A stretch of DNA of 64,000 bases from NCBI GenBank assembly GCA_024742935.1, contig JANSXN010000005.1, positions 1-64,000 on the forward strand, given 5' to 3'. Source of the DNA: Flavobacteriaceae bacterium. GTDB lineage: Bacteria > Bacteroidota > Bacteroidia > Flavobacteriales > Flavobacteriaceae. The position numbers were made by a program, and so were the translations under genes. The notes under the pieces were generated by a model. That model saw nothing but the letters and a program-made list of their open reading frames with translations, made no database searches and was not told the DNA's origin. This document shows, in pieces, positions 35,956 to 44,070 of this stretch. Position 1 is the first letter of the stretch. Every line of letters starts with the position of its first letter.

Positions 35956-36725
35956 GCGTAAGACTAACAACACTTTTCGAAAAAAAGAAAAGCAACATCC
36001 TTTCTGTTTATTTCACAGCGGGTTATCCTGAAATTAATGATACCTTGAAAATTGTCAAAAACCTGGATGCAGCGGGAGTCGATTTTATTGAAATAGGGAT
36101 GCCTTTTTCAGACCCACTGGCAGACGGGCCCGTGATTCAGGAAAGCAGTCAAAAAGCAATCCAAAACGGAATGACTATCAATCTGCTTTTTGAACAGTTA
36201 ACAGATTTGAGAAAGCAAACCCAAATCCCGGTGGTGTTGATGGGGTATTTGAACCCGGTGATGCAGTATGGCGAGGAAGCCTTTTTATCAAAATGTGCAG
36301 AAGTGGGTATTGACGGACTTATTTTACCCGATTTACCTATGGAGATTTACAATCAGGATTGGAAGGTTTTAACTAAAAAATTTGATATTTCAAACATATT
36401 CTTGATAACGCCTCAATCTTCAGAAGAAAGAATCAAAGCCATAGACAACGCCTCAAACGGTTTTGTGTATGTGGTATCTTCAAACAGTATTACGGGCACC
36501 AATAAAAAGTTTGACCGTCAAGCGGAATACTATAACAGCATCAAACAAATGAATTTAAAGAATCCCACACTGATTGGTTTTGGAATCCACGATAGTGAAA
36601 CTTTTAAAGAGGCTTGTCAGTACAGTAATGGTGTTATAGTTGGAACGGCTTTTATTAAACACATTTCAAAGCAAGGAATATGTAAGGATTCAATTTCAAG
36701 TTTTGTGGTGCAATTAAAAGGCTAA
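35952..36725 (+). CDS. trpA: Tryptophan synthase, alpha subunit
   Basis: The 257-residue TIM barrel cleaves indole-3-glycerol phosphate. It shows [21 protein letters not shown], with the catalytic Glu, [11 protein letters not shown] with the catalytic Asp, [12 protein letters not shown] and [10 protein letters not shown]. It ends the trp operon and is convergent with the S4-domain gene 66 bases away. Only a weak hairpin (CCTAAACTTGAGTTTGG) is visible between them. Confidence 0.97.
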   Translation: MSVRLTTLFEKKKSNILSVYFTAGYPEINDTLKIVKNLDAAGVDFIEIGMPFSDPLADGPVIQESSQKAIQNGMTINLLFEQLTDLRKQTQIPVVLMGYLNPVMQYGEEAFLSKCAEVGIDGLILPDLPMEIYNQDWKVLTKKFDISNIFLITPQSSEERIKAIDNASNGFVYVVSSNSITGTNKKFDRQAEYYNSIKQMNLKNPTLIGFGIHDSETFKEACQYSNGVIVGTAFIKHISKQGICKDSISSFVVQLKG

Positions 36726-36791
36726 AAAAATATTTTTAAAGAAAAGCAAACCTAAACTTGAGTTTGGTACTTGTGGTTTGGATTTTTTCAA

Positions 36792-37160
36792 TTAATCATC
36801 CTCCACAAAATCATCAAGGTCGCGACGGTCTTTTTTGGTGGGACGGCCGGTGCCTCTTTTGCGATAATGGTCTTTTGAATATTTCAGGAGTTCCAGCTTT
36901 TCAAGGTTTTCTTTGGGGGTTATGTCTTTTCGGTAGATGTCTACCAGTTTGGCTCCCAGTCTGGACTCAGGGACATCGAGTACTTCAATAATATAATCAA
37001 CCTGATCTTTGCGAATCTGGATTTGATCACCGGGATAGACCTCTCTTGATGGTTTGATGTTATCACCTTTGATCTTTACTTTTCCTGTTTTACAGGCATT
37101 GGTTGCAATACTTCGAGTTTTAAAAAAACGCACACACCAAAGATATTTGTCCACTCGCAT
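36792..37160 (-). CDS. S4-domain RNA-binding protein, Hsp15/HslR-like
   Basis: The 122-residue protein starts with an S4 domain (MRVDKYLWCVRFFKTRSIAT, then GKVKIKGDNIKPSREVYPGD) and ends in a basic then acidic tail (RKRGTGRPTKKDRRDLDDF). This is the usual length and organisation of heat-shock protein 15-like proteins, which bind stalled 50S subunits carrying nascent chains. It is monocistronic and divergent from the FKBP lipoprotein gene. Confidence 0.9.
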   Translation of the reverse strand: MRVDKYLWCVRFFKTRSIATNACKTGKVKIKGDNIKPSREVYPGDQIQIRKDQVDYIIEVLDVPESRLGAKLVDIYRKDITPKENLEKLELLKYSKDHYRKRGTGRPTKKDRRDLDDFVEDD

Positions 37161-37212
37161 ACAGGTGTTGTTTAAAATTAGTTAATATGTTTACAAAAAT
37201 AAGAGAATATTG

Positions 37213-37220
37213 TATCTTGC
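37213..37220 (+). promoter_or_regulatory. Possible -7 box for the FKBP lipoprotein gene
   Basis: TATCTTGC at 37213-37220 resembles TAnnTTTG (one position off) and lies 20 bases before the ATG. A TTTAC upstream near 37189 could be the distal element. Weak support. Confidence 0.3.
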
Positions 37221-37239
37221 ACCACTAAAATTTCACAGA

Positions 37240-38154
37240 ATGAAAATTGCATACAGATTACTTTTTTTTCTATTAATTGTGTTAGTTGGATTGATATCTT
37301 GTAATAAAGACGATGGCGACGGTGTTATTATCGTTCCAGAAAGAGACCGGGCTGAAGAAGCTCTGGTAGCTAAAGCCGAAATTGAGGAATTTCTTCAAAC
37401 ACATTTTTATAACTATGAAGATTTTGAAAACCCACCTGCAGGTTTTGACTATAAAATTGTATTTGGAAAAAGAGAAGGAGATAATGCAAATAAAATTCCT
37501 TTGATTGATCAGGTTTCCTCAAAACAAGTCATAGATAGAGTCAAGCCTGAAGTCACATACACGCTATACTACCTGAATGTGTCACAAGGAGAGGGGGATT
37601 CTCCAAATTTTGCTGATGAAGCTCTTGTAACTTTCAAGGGACAATTTTTAGACTTAAATGCATTTGATGCATCAGACTCTCCGGTAAAATTTGATTTAAC
37701 AGCAGTAGTTCCAGGTTTTCAAGAAGCTATGGTTGAGTTTAACAGCGCTACTAGCTTTACAGAAAACCCTGATGGGACTTTAAATTTTGAAGGATTTGGT
37801 GTAGGTGCTGTTTTTGTGCCATCAGGTATTGGGTTTTGGTTGAATTCTCCTGCTGGAATACCTGTTTATTCTCAATTAATATTTACATTTAATTTGCTTG
37901 ATGTAACAACAGGGATTGATCATGACGAGGATGGCATCCCTTCATCTATGGAAGATTTAAATAATAATGGATTTTTGGGAGATGATGACACTGATGAAGA
38001 TGGAATACCAAATTTCTTAGATACTGATGATGATGGAGACGGTTTTTTAACCCGTGACGAAATAATCATAAATCCTGATGGAACAATCGAGTTTCCTGAC
38101 ACAAATGAGAATGGTATCCCAGACTATTTGGATAATACTTATCCTAATTCATAA
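37240..38154 (+). CDS. FKBP-type peptidyl-prolyl isomerase lipoprotein with acidic calcium-binding-like repeats
   Basis: The ATG at 37240 gives 304 residues beginning with a lipoprotein signal (lipobox GLISC, near Cys21). An FKBP-like fold (about 80-235) has ALVTFKGQFLD, VVPGFQEAM, FVPSGIGF and SQLIFTFNLLDV. The last 75 residues are acidic repeats such as DHDEDGIP, DTDEDGIP and DTDDDGDGF, which resemble thrombospondin type-3 calcium-binding units. It is probably an outer-membrane-anchored folding factor for secreted proteins, similar to gliding protein GldI relatives. The in-frame ATG at 37210 lies in the promoter region and is discounted. Confidence 0.88.
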   Translation: MKIAYRLLFFLLIVLVGLISCNKDDGDGVIIVPERDRAEEALVAKAEIEEFLQTHFYNYEDFENPPAGFDYKIVFGKREGDNANKIPLIDQVSSKQVIDRVKPEVTYTLYYLNVSQGEGDSPNFADEALVTFKGQFLDLNAFDASDSPVKFDLTAVVPGFQEAMVEFNSATSFTENPDGTLNFEGFGVGAVFVPSGIGFWLNSPAGIPVYSQLIFTFNLLDVTTGIDHDEDGIPSSMEDLNNNGFLGDDDTDEDGIPNFLDTDDDGDGFLTRDEIIINPDGTIEFPDTNENGIPDYLDNTYPNS

Positions 38155-38168
38155 ACGATATATTAATT

Positions 38169-38195
38169 AAAACTGCTCAAAAGGGCAGTTTTTTT
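38169..38195 (+). terminator. Intrinsic terminator after the FKBP lipoprotein
   Basis: A stem AAACTGCTC / GGGCAGTTT with an AAAA loop and one G-T pair is followed by a run of T to 38195. Confidence 0.88.
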
Positions 38196-38269
38196 GTTTA
38201 CAATCTCTTATAGTTTCTTGCGTTTACATAATTTTCAATACTTTTACTAACAATTGAAGAAAGTAAACC

Positions 38270-39445
38270 ATGAACTACATCCTTTTTGATGGACCAGAAC
38301 GCAACAATCTCTTGCCTTTCACTTATACAAGACCCGTTGCATTAGTAAGAATTGGAGTTTTGAGCTTACGCGAAAAATGGGAAAAGATTCTTGAAGCATC
38401 CACATCTTTTGAGACAGAAAAGTATCTTTCTCATAAATTCCAAATAGTAGAACTTGAAAAAAATATCAAAATCAATCCGGCATTTATACCCTCTGAAAAT
38501 CTTGCAGGAATTGTTAAAAACCTAAAGGAGAATCAGGCCCTTTTTTTTGAAGACCAACCCATTGCGTATTTTTATTCAATAGGACAAGAAGTCAATTTTG
38601 ACACCTTTGAAATAATTCAATATGCCCACGATGATATTTTAAAAATTACTCATACCTGGGATATTTTTCGTTTAAACGGTGAAGCAATCATAAGGGATTT
38701 TAAGTTACTTACCAAAGGAAGAACTTCTCAACCCATACCCGATAGTGTTTTTTGTGTGAATAAAGAGCAAATCTTCCTGGAAGAAGGCGCTAAAGTAGAA
38801 CTGGCATCCCTCAATGCAAGTTCTGGCCCCATATACATCGGTAAAGATGCCGAAATTATGGAAGCCTGTGCTATTCGTGGACCGTTTGCATTGTGTGATT
38901 ATTCCACTTTGAAAATGGGTGCTAAAATTTATGGCCCCACCACCATAGGTCCACACAGTAAGGTGGGCGGTGAGGTAAACAATTCGGTAATTTTTGGTTA
39001 TTCAAACAAAGCACATGATGGGTTTTTAGGAAATTCAGTCATTGGTGAGTGGTGCAATCTGGGTGCAGACACAAACAACTCAAACTTAAAAAACAACTAT
39101 GCCGAGGTGCGACTTTGGAATTACAACACAGAAAATTTTGCCCGCACCGGTCTTCAGTTTTGCGGATTGTTGATGGGTGACCATAGTAAATGTGGTATCA
39201 ATACCATGTTCAACACAGGAACGGTGGTGGGAGTGAGTGCCAATATATTTGGTAGCGGATTTCCACGGAACTTCATTCCTAGTTATAGTTGGGGCGGTGC
39301 ATCGGGAATGACTACCTTTAAAACAGATAAAGCATTTGAAGTGGCCCGTGAGGTAATGAAAAGACGCAATCTGGAGTTTACAGAACAAGATGAAAAAATA
39401 ATGGAGCACGTTTTTGAAATTACAGCTAAGTATCGTAGAAGTTAA
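38270..39445 (+). CDS. GlmU-family putative sugar nucleotidyltransferase/acetyltransferase
   Basis: The 391-residue protein matches the Bacteroidota-specific GlmU-like family. It opens NYILFDGPERNNLLPFTYTRPVA, a pyrophosphorylase-like domain with low similarity to classic GlmU. A left-handed beta-helix of hexapeptide repeats (about 180-350) follows, with VELASLNAS, IYIGKDAEI, GPTTIGPHSKVGG and SVIGEWCNLGA. The pair of domains suggests activation of an amino-sugar phosphate to a nucleotide sugar. It begins the surface-polysaccharide region and follows a terminator, so it may have its own promoter. Actual substrate unproven. Confidence 0.88.
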   Translation: MNYILFDGPERNNLLPFTYTRPVALVRIGVLSLREKWEKILEASTSFETEKYLSHKFQIVELEKNIKINPAFIPSENLAGIVKNLKENQALFFEDQPIAYFYSIGQEVNFDTFEIIQYAHDDILKITHTWDIFRLNGEAIIRDFKLLTKGRTSQPIPDSVFCVNKEQIFLEEGAKVELASLNASSGPIYIGKDAEIMEACAIRGPFALCDYSTLKMGAKIYGPTTIGPHSKVGGEVNNSVIFGYSNKAHDGFLGNSVIGEWCNLGADTNNSNLKNNYAEVRLWNYNTENFARTGLQFCGLLMGDHSKCGINTMFNTGTVVGVSANIFGSGFPRNFIPSYSWGGASGMTTFKTDKAFEVAREVMKRRNLEFTEQDEKIMEHVFEITAKYRRS

Positions 39446-39492
39446 TTATAGATATCAACAAATAAAGGCATCATAGAATCATCATCAACCAA

Positions 39493-40461
39493 ATGAACTA
39501 TAAAGTAACCAGATACCAACCCGAACACAAACAAAAATGGGATGAATTCATAAATCGTGCTAAAAATGCCACTTTTTTATTTCATCGGGACTTTATGGAC
39601 TATCACAGTGAACGGTTTGAGGATTACTCATTGATGGTCTTTTCAGAAGAAAAGCTCGTTTCAGTTTTACCGGCTAATCTAAATGGAAACGAAATATATT
39701 CTCATCAGGGATTGAGTTATGGGGGGTTTATTTTCTCAAAAAAAAGCAGTCTTCAGGAATGTATATCTATCTGTCAAGAAACTTTAAAATTCCTTTTAGA
39801 CAATAGAATATTGAAGCTAAACTTGAAGTCAGTTCCAATTATTTACCAAAATCAAATTTGTCAGGAATTAGAGGTGCTTGTATTTTTTCTTGAAGCAAAG
39901 TTAACAAGAGTTGACACTTATTTTGTGATTGATAATAGTGAAAAATACAAACCCAACAGAAATAGAAAAAGAGCCATAAACAAAGGAAACTCAAACGGAA
40001 TAGTTGTAAAAAAATCAATAGATTTTGATGTCTTTTGGAACACCCTATTGACACCCAACTTACAAAATAGGTTCAATGTAAAACCAACACATTCTCTACC
40101 TGAAATCGAGCTTCTCTACAATCGATTTCCTAAAAACATTATTTTTTATGGAGCCTATGAAAACAATCAAATGAAAGCAGGGGCAGTTATTTTTGAAATG
40201 AATTCAGTAGCACATTTTCAGTATAGCTCAGGAGATGAGAATAGAGATGATGGGGCGCTTGATTTACTTTTTGACTTTATTATTAAACAATATAAACACA
40301 AAAAGTATGTTAGCTTTGGTACAAGTAGTGAGGCAAATGGTAGTAAAATCAATAACGGACTTGCTTATTGGAAAGAAAGTTTTGGTGCCAAGAGTATCGT
40401 TCAAAACTTCTATGAAATACAAACTTCAAATTATAAAAAACTAACAAATAGATTTGTGTGA
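39493..40461 (+). CDS. GNAT/FemAB-like acyltransferase
   Basis: The 322-residue protein begins with a FemAB/BioF2-type opening (WDEFINRAKNATFLFHRDFMDYH). Its C-terminal half carries the acyl-CoA-binding features seen in that class (FYGAYENNQMKAGAVIFEMN, FDFIIKQYKHK and FGTSSEANG). Such enzymes usually acylate amino groups on surface polysaccharide sugars or peptidoglycan. Its stop overlaps the GTG start of the aminotransferase (GTGA), so it may acylate the amino sugar that enzyme forms; this is inference from context. Confidence 0.75.
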   Translation: MNYKVTRYQPEHKQKWDEFINRAKNATFLFHRDFMDYHSERFEDYSLMVFSEEKLVSVLPANLNGNEIYSHQGLSYGGFIFSKKSSLQECISICQETLKFLLDNRILKLNLKSVPIIYQNQICQELEVLVFFLEAKLTRVDTYFVIDNSEKYKPNRNRKRAINKGNSNGIVVKKSIDFDVFWNTLLTPNLQNRFNVKPTHSLPEIELLYNRFPKNIIFYGAYENNQMKAGAVIFEMNSVAHFQYSSGDENRDDGALDLLFDFIIKQYKHKKYVSFGTSSEANGSKINNGLAYWKESFGAKSIVQNFYEIQTSNYKKLTNRFV

Positions 40462-41615
40462 TACCCTTTTTAGACCTCAATAAAATCAACACTCGTTTTA
40501 AAACTGAATTTCAAGATGTGTTTCAGCAATTTCTCGATTCAGGGTATTATATTCTGGGAAATCGTTTACAGGAATTTGAAGATGCTTTTGCAAATTATTG
40601 CGGAACAAAACATTGCATTGGCGTTGCTAATGGTTTGGAGGCTTTGCGACTTATTTTAGAAGGATATAAAGTACAAGGTAAAATTAAAGAAGGGGATGAG
40701 GTTATCGTTGCTGCCAACACTTATATCGCTACCATACTCGCTATCAAGCAAGCCGGTTTGAATCCTGTTTTAGCAGAAGCAGAAACAGCTACTTATGGTT
40801 TTGATATTTCTCTTTTAGAAGATGCACTTACTCCAAAATCAAAAGCAATTATGCCGGTGCATTTATACGGTCAAATCACCAATATGGATGCCGTCAACGC
40901 TTTCGCGAAAGCAAATCATTTATTGGTTATTGAAGATGCAGCGCAGGGGCATGGGGCAAAATTTATATTAAAAGCACCAAATCCCAAGCACCAAATTCCA
41001 AAATCAGCTTTCGATAAGACTCAAAACCTTTTTAAGGCCGGAAACTTAGGCGATGCTGCGGGATTTAGTTTTTATCCAACAAAAAACCTGGGAGCATTGG
41101 GCGATGGCGGAGCGGTTACTACCAATGATGATGCGCTTGCTGAAACCATAAGGAAACTTCGTAATTATGGTACAACCACAAAGTATGTAAATGACTTGCC
41201 GGGTTTCAATTCGCGATTAGACGAGCTTCAGGCGGCTTTACTAAACATCAAATTAAAGCAACTAGACCAAGACAATAACAAGCGACAAGAAATAGCAAAA
41301 ATCTATCTCACGCAACTTTCCAACCCAAAAGTCATCTTACCCATAGTGCCTCATTTTGATGCCCACGTGTTTCATCTTTTTGTAGTAAGGGTTACAGACA
41401 GGGATAAATTTATGAATTATATGAATGAAAATGGTGTGGGAACATTAATTCATTACCCCATTGCGCCCCACAGGCAAAAAGGGTTAAGCGAATTAAACCA
41501 TCTAAGTTTTCCGGTAACTGAAATGATACATACTACTGTAGTGAGTATTCCCATAAGTCCTGTGATGACTGATGAGGAGGTGAGGCAAGTAGTTGAGTTA
41601 GTTAATAGTTATTAA
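40458..41615 (+). CDS. DegT/DnrJ/EryC1 (FdtB/QdtB-like) nucleotide-sugar aminotransferase
   Basis: The 385-residue PLP enzyme starts at GTG (40458, overlapping the preceding stop) and has NGLEALRLILE, VIVAANTYIATILA, PVHLYGQ, the PLP site in FSFYPTKNLGALGDGGAV and GFNSRLDELQAALL. Relatives transaminate keto sugars such as dTDP-3-keto-6-deoxyhexose. An extra segment of about 20 residues (KAPNPKHQIPKS..., about residues 172-191) lies between AAQGHGAKF and GNLGDAAG, encoded by a sequence of intergenic-repeat type at about 40972-41005. The fdtA-type gene is at 46331, so the pair may cooperate. Confidence 0.9.
   Translation: MIPFLDLNKINTRFKTEFQDVFQQFLDSGYYILGNRLQEFEDAFANYCGTKHCIGVANGLEALRLILEGYKVQGKIKEGDEVIVAANTYIATILAIKQAGLNPVLAEAETATYGFDISLLEDALTPKSKAIMPVHLYGQITNMDAVNAFAKANHLLVIEDAAQGHGAKFILKAPNPKHQIPKSAFDKTQNLFKAGNLGDAAGFSFYPTKNLGALGDGGAVTTNDDALAETIRKLRNYGTTTKYVNDLPGFNSRLDELQAALLNIKLKQLDQDNNKRQEIAKIYLTQLSNPKVILPIVPHFDAHVFHLFVVRVTDRDKFMNYMNENGVGTLIHYPIAPHRQKGLSELNHLSFPVTEMIHTTVVSIPISPVMTDEEVRQVVELVNSY
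40972..41005. repeat. AAATCCC/AAGCACCAAATTCC-type repeat read in frame inside the aminotransferase
   Basis: AGCACCAAATCCCAAGCACC (40973-40992), then AAATTCCAAA, is a string of (A)CCAAAT-like words of the kind usually found between flavobacterial genes. Here it stays in frame, encoding KAPNPKHQIPKS in a loop just before the PLP lysine. A related string lies at 63683-63707. Confidence 0.6.
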
Positions 41616-41616
41616 A

Positions 41617-41641
41617 TATTTCAAATTTGACATTTGAAATA
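41617..41641. repeat. Perfect 10-bp inverted repeat before the flippase gene
   Basis: TATTTCAAAT (41617-41626) and ATTTGAAATA (41632-41641) are separated by TTGAC. The hairpin lies directly after the aminotransferase stop and 7 bases before the ATG at 41649. It is AT-rich, so as a terminator it would be weak. Confidence 0.6.
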
Positions 41642-41648
41642 CCTTTTT

Positions 41649-43133
41649 ATGAATGAAGACCGTAGTGCATACCGTCAGGTTTTTAAAGCCACTTCACTTT
41701 TTGGCGGGGTGCAGGTATTTCAGATACTCATTGCTGTAATACGATCCAAAGTCATTGCTGTTTTGCTGGGTCCTTTTGGGATGGGTATTTCGGGATTGCT
41801 GTTCACCACATTAAATTTTATCAGCGAGCTTACCGGTGCGGGTTTGGACCGCAGCGCCGTTAAAGACGTGTCTGCCGCTTTTGGTAAAAAAGATGAACAG
41901 AAAATTGTCAAGGTACTTGGAGTTTTGAGACGGCTTGTTTGGTTTACAGGAATTCTTGGAGCAGTTTTAACATTCGTTTTAGCACCCTTTCTAAGCCAGT
42001 GGGCATTTGATTCTACTGATTTTACACTGGCATTTATCTGGATTGCTTTTGCTATTTTACTGAAGCAATTGGCTTACGGAAATCTGGTGGTGTTACAAGG
42101 TTTGAGGAAATTAAAATCCCTCGCCAAAGCCAATTTGATGGGAAGTGCTGTGGGACTTGTCATAGTTGTGCCGCTGTATTATTATTTTAGAATTGATGCC
42201 ATTGCACCTGCCATTTTGATTTCATTTTTAATGACCTTTTTATTTAGTTGGTATTACGCAAAAAAGGTGCGTCTTCAACCGAAAAAAGTAACAACCAAAG
42301 AAGCATTCAGTCAGGGAAAGGAAATGATAAGGCTGGGTGTGTCAATGAGTGTTAGTAGCCTTTTGGTAGCTTTAGGAATGTTTTTGGTTCAACTTTTTGT
42401 GAGTAACACAGGAGGAGTAAATGAAGTGGGTTTTTATCATGCAGGAATCGTGATTATCAACTCCTATGTGGGAATGATTTTTAGCGCAATGTCAACTGAC
42501 TATTACCCACGGCTGGCCGCAATTGCAGACGATATCATCAAGATAAGGGAAACTGTTTTGCATCAAGCTTATATTGCAGTTTTGTTGATAACGCCCATCA
42601 TTGTGTTGTTTCTGATTTTTGCAGAGGTTGTGATTCAACTACTGTATTCAAGTAAGTTTTTACCAATGGTGGGATTTGTAACCTGGGCTATTCTTGGTAC
42701 ACTTTTCAAAGGTGTTTCTTTGTGTATGGGCTATATTTTTGTTGCTAAAGGAGATTCAAAGATATTTATTAAAACAGCAGTTCTGTTTAACGTTTTGTTG
42801 TTGGTTTTCAATATATTTGGTTATTATTATGGAGGTTTGGTTGGTTTGGGGATTAGTTTTTTGGCGTATTATATTCTACATTTCTTTTTAATGAATTACA
42901 TTACAAATGCCGTTTATAAATTTTACTTTCCCATTTCTTTTTATGGTCTTTTCTCTGTATGCTTAATACTCTGTTTTGCTACTTTTATGACTACTTTTCT
43001 GGAAAGTGAAGGTCTGAAATATATAATTTTTACACTATTATTTGTAGCTGCTTCGTCCTTGTCTCTTTATCTATTAAATAAAAAAATGGATATTTTGGGT
43101 GCGATGGGGAATTTTATAAAGTTTAAAAAATAG
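41649..43133 (+). CDS. Wzx-type polysaccharide flippase (MOP superfamily)
   Basis: The protein of about 494 residues is almost wholly hydrophobic, with roughly 12-14 membrane helices. It opens MNEDRSAYRQVFKATSLFGGVQVFQ, a typical Wzx/polysaccharide-biosynthesis-protein lead, and includes KVIAVLLGPFGMGISGL near helix 1-2. It would flip undecaprenyl-linked repeat units across the inner membrane. The ATG at 41649 is chosen because the upstream alternative at 41634 lies inside the inverted repeat. It is the last gene on the plus strand before the convergent sulfotransferase. Confidence 0.9.
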   Translation: MNEDRSAYRQVFKATSLFGGVQVFQILIAVIRSKVIAVLLGPFGMGISGLLFTTLNFISELTGAGLDRSAVKDVSAAFGKKDEQKIVKVLGVLRRLVWFTGILGAVLTFVLAPFLSQWAFDSTDFTLAFIWIAFAILLKQLAYGNLVVLQGLRKLKSLAKANLMGSAVGLVIVVPLYYYFRIDAIAPAILISFLMTFLFSWYYAKKVRLQPKKVTTKEAFSQGKEMIRLGVSMSVSSLLVALGMFLVQLFVSNTGGVNEVGFYHAGIVIINSYVGMIFSAMSTDYYPRLAAIADDIIKIRETVLHQAYIAVLLITPIIVLFLIFAEVVIQLLYSSKFLPMVGFVTWAILGTLFKGVSLCMGYIFVAKGDSKIFIKTAVLFNVLLLVFNIFGYYYGGLVGLGISFLAYYILHFFLMNYITNAVYKFYFPISFYGLFSVCLILCFATFMTTFLESEGLKYIIFTLLFVAASSLSLYLLNKKMDILGAMGNFIKFKK

Positions 43134-43137
43134 AGTT

Positions 43138-44070
43138 CTAATTAAAGTCCTTCCATTTTTTAAGGTCCAAATCTGTTCTCATTTTTAGAAGTGCGATATC
43201 CTCTTTATATAATTGAAAAAGCCACTCACGCTGTTCTTTAGAGAGTTTGGGGAAGCGCTCATTTGTTTTTGTAAGGTTTAAAAATACTTCTGAAATATTT
43301 TTTTTATACTTCCTTCTGAATTTTTTTGGAAAGAAATGTTTGACCACATCCCTGAATTTGTTTTTACTCAAAGTAAGTACCCTCAAATTTTTATAGATTT
43401 TCGGAAATTTTGTTTTTACCGTTACATTTGATTTTATTTCGGGAATTTCATCAAGTTTTGAAAGGTTCAAGAAATCAAAACACTCATTTAAAGTTTGCAA
43501 TTGGTTTTCTTTTAAGTCTTCAAAAAGAATTATTTTAATTTGGTTCTCATCAAAGGTATCATAAAACTTTGAAATCCATTTCCCGTATAGGCTATATTGA
43601 TAATAGTTTTTAACAATGCGTTCCGGGAGAAGGTCTTCGGGCAGAGGTTCTTTTTGGTAATTTTTTAGAATTGCATCCTCAAAGTTGTCATCTTCACTTC
43701 CCAGGCTTTGAACATAACAATAATGTGAATATGTTCTGTCGATAGGGTTACGCAGTATAAAAATGAATTTTGGTTTGTACTCTTTAATTGAAAGAATATT
43801 TTCTTTAAGAACCGGAAAGTAAAAGTAACCGGTGCTTGACTCGCCATAATATGTATGCTTTTCTTTTAAATTAAAGTTTTCCAGGTAACCGGAAATCTCA
43901 ATTTGAGAATTCTCTGACAAACTTTTGTTTGTCCAAAAATGAGGTTCCTTGTTCTTAGACATACAAATTTCAGGATGCAGATTTAAAAGATCGTGCAAGC
44001 TACTGGTACCTGATTTTGCGGCACCGGGGATGAATAAATTTACGATGGTTGGACTTTTCATTTTTAACAT
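43138..44070 (-). CDS. Sulfotransferase domain protein
   Basis: The 310-residue protein has the PAPS-binding loop IPGAAKSGTSSLHDLLN near its N terminus and the second PAPS motif IFILRNPIDRTYSHYCY near residue 115. HFWTNKSL and the late ILFEDLKENQLQTLNE region also fit the PF00685/PF13469 sulfotransferase fold. It would transfer sulfate from PAPS to a sugar or other acceptor. Its start overlaps the end of the glycosyltransferase gene by 7 bases, so it likely modifies that enzyme's product and gives a sulfated surface glycan. Confidence 0.88.
   Translation of the reverse strand: MLKMKSPTIVNLFIPGAAKSGTSSLHDLLNLHPEICMSKNKEPHFWTNKSLSENSQIEISGYLENFNLKEKHTYYGESSTGYFYFPVLKENILSIKEYKPKFIFILRNPIDRTYSHYCYVQSLGSEDDNFEDAILKNYQKEPLPEDLLPERIVKNYYQYSLYGKWISKFYDTFDENQIKIILFEDLKENQLQTLNECFDFLNLSKLDEIPEIKSNVTVKTKFPKIYKNLRVLTLSKNKFRDVVKHFFPKKFRRKYKKNISEVFLNLTKTNERFPKLSKEQREWLFQLYKEDIALLKMRTDLDLKKWKDFN

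Noticed and set aside
36726-36791. Possible trp operon terminator
   Set aside because: Only a weak stem with a bulge and no good T run; not called.
36758-36991. ORF of 77 codons on the plus strand
   Set aside because: Shadow of the S4-domain gene on the other strand; rich in Trp, Cys and Gly with no family match.
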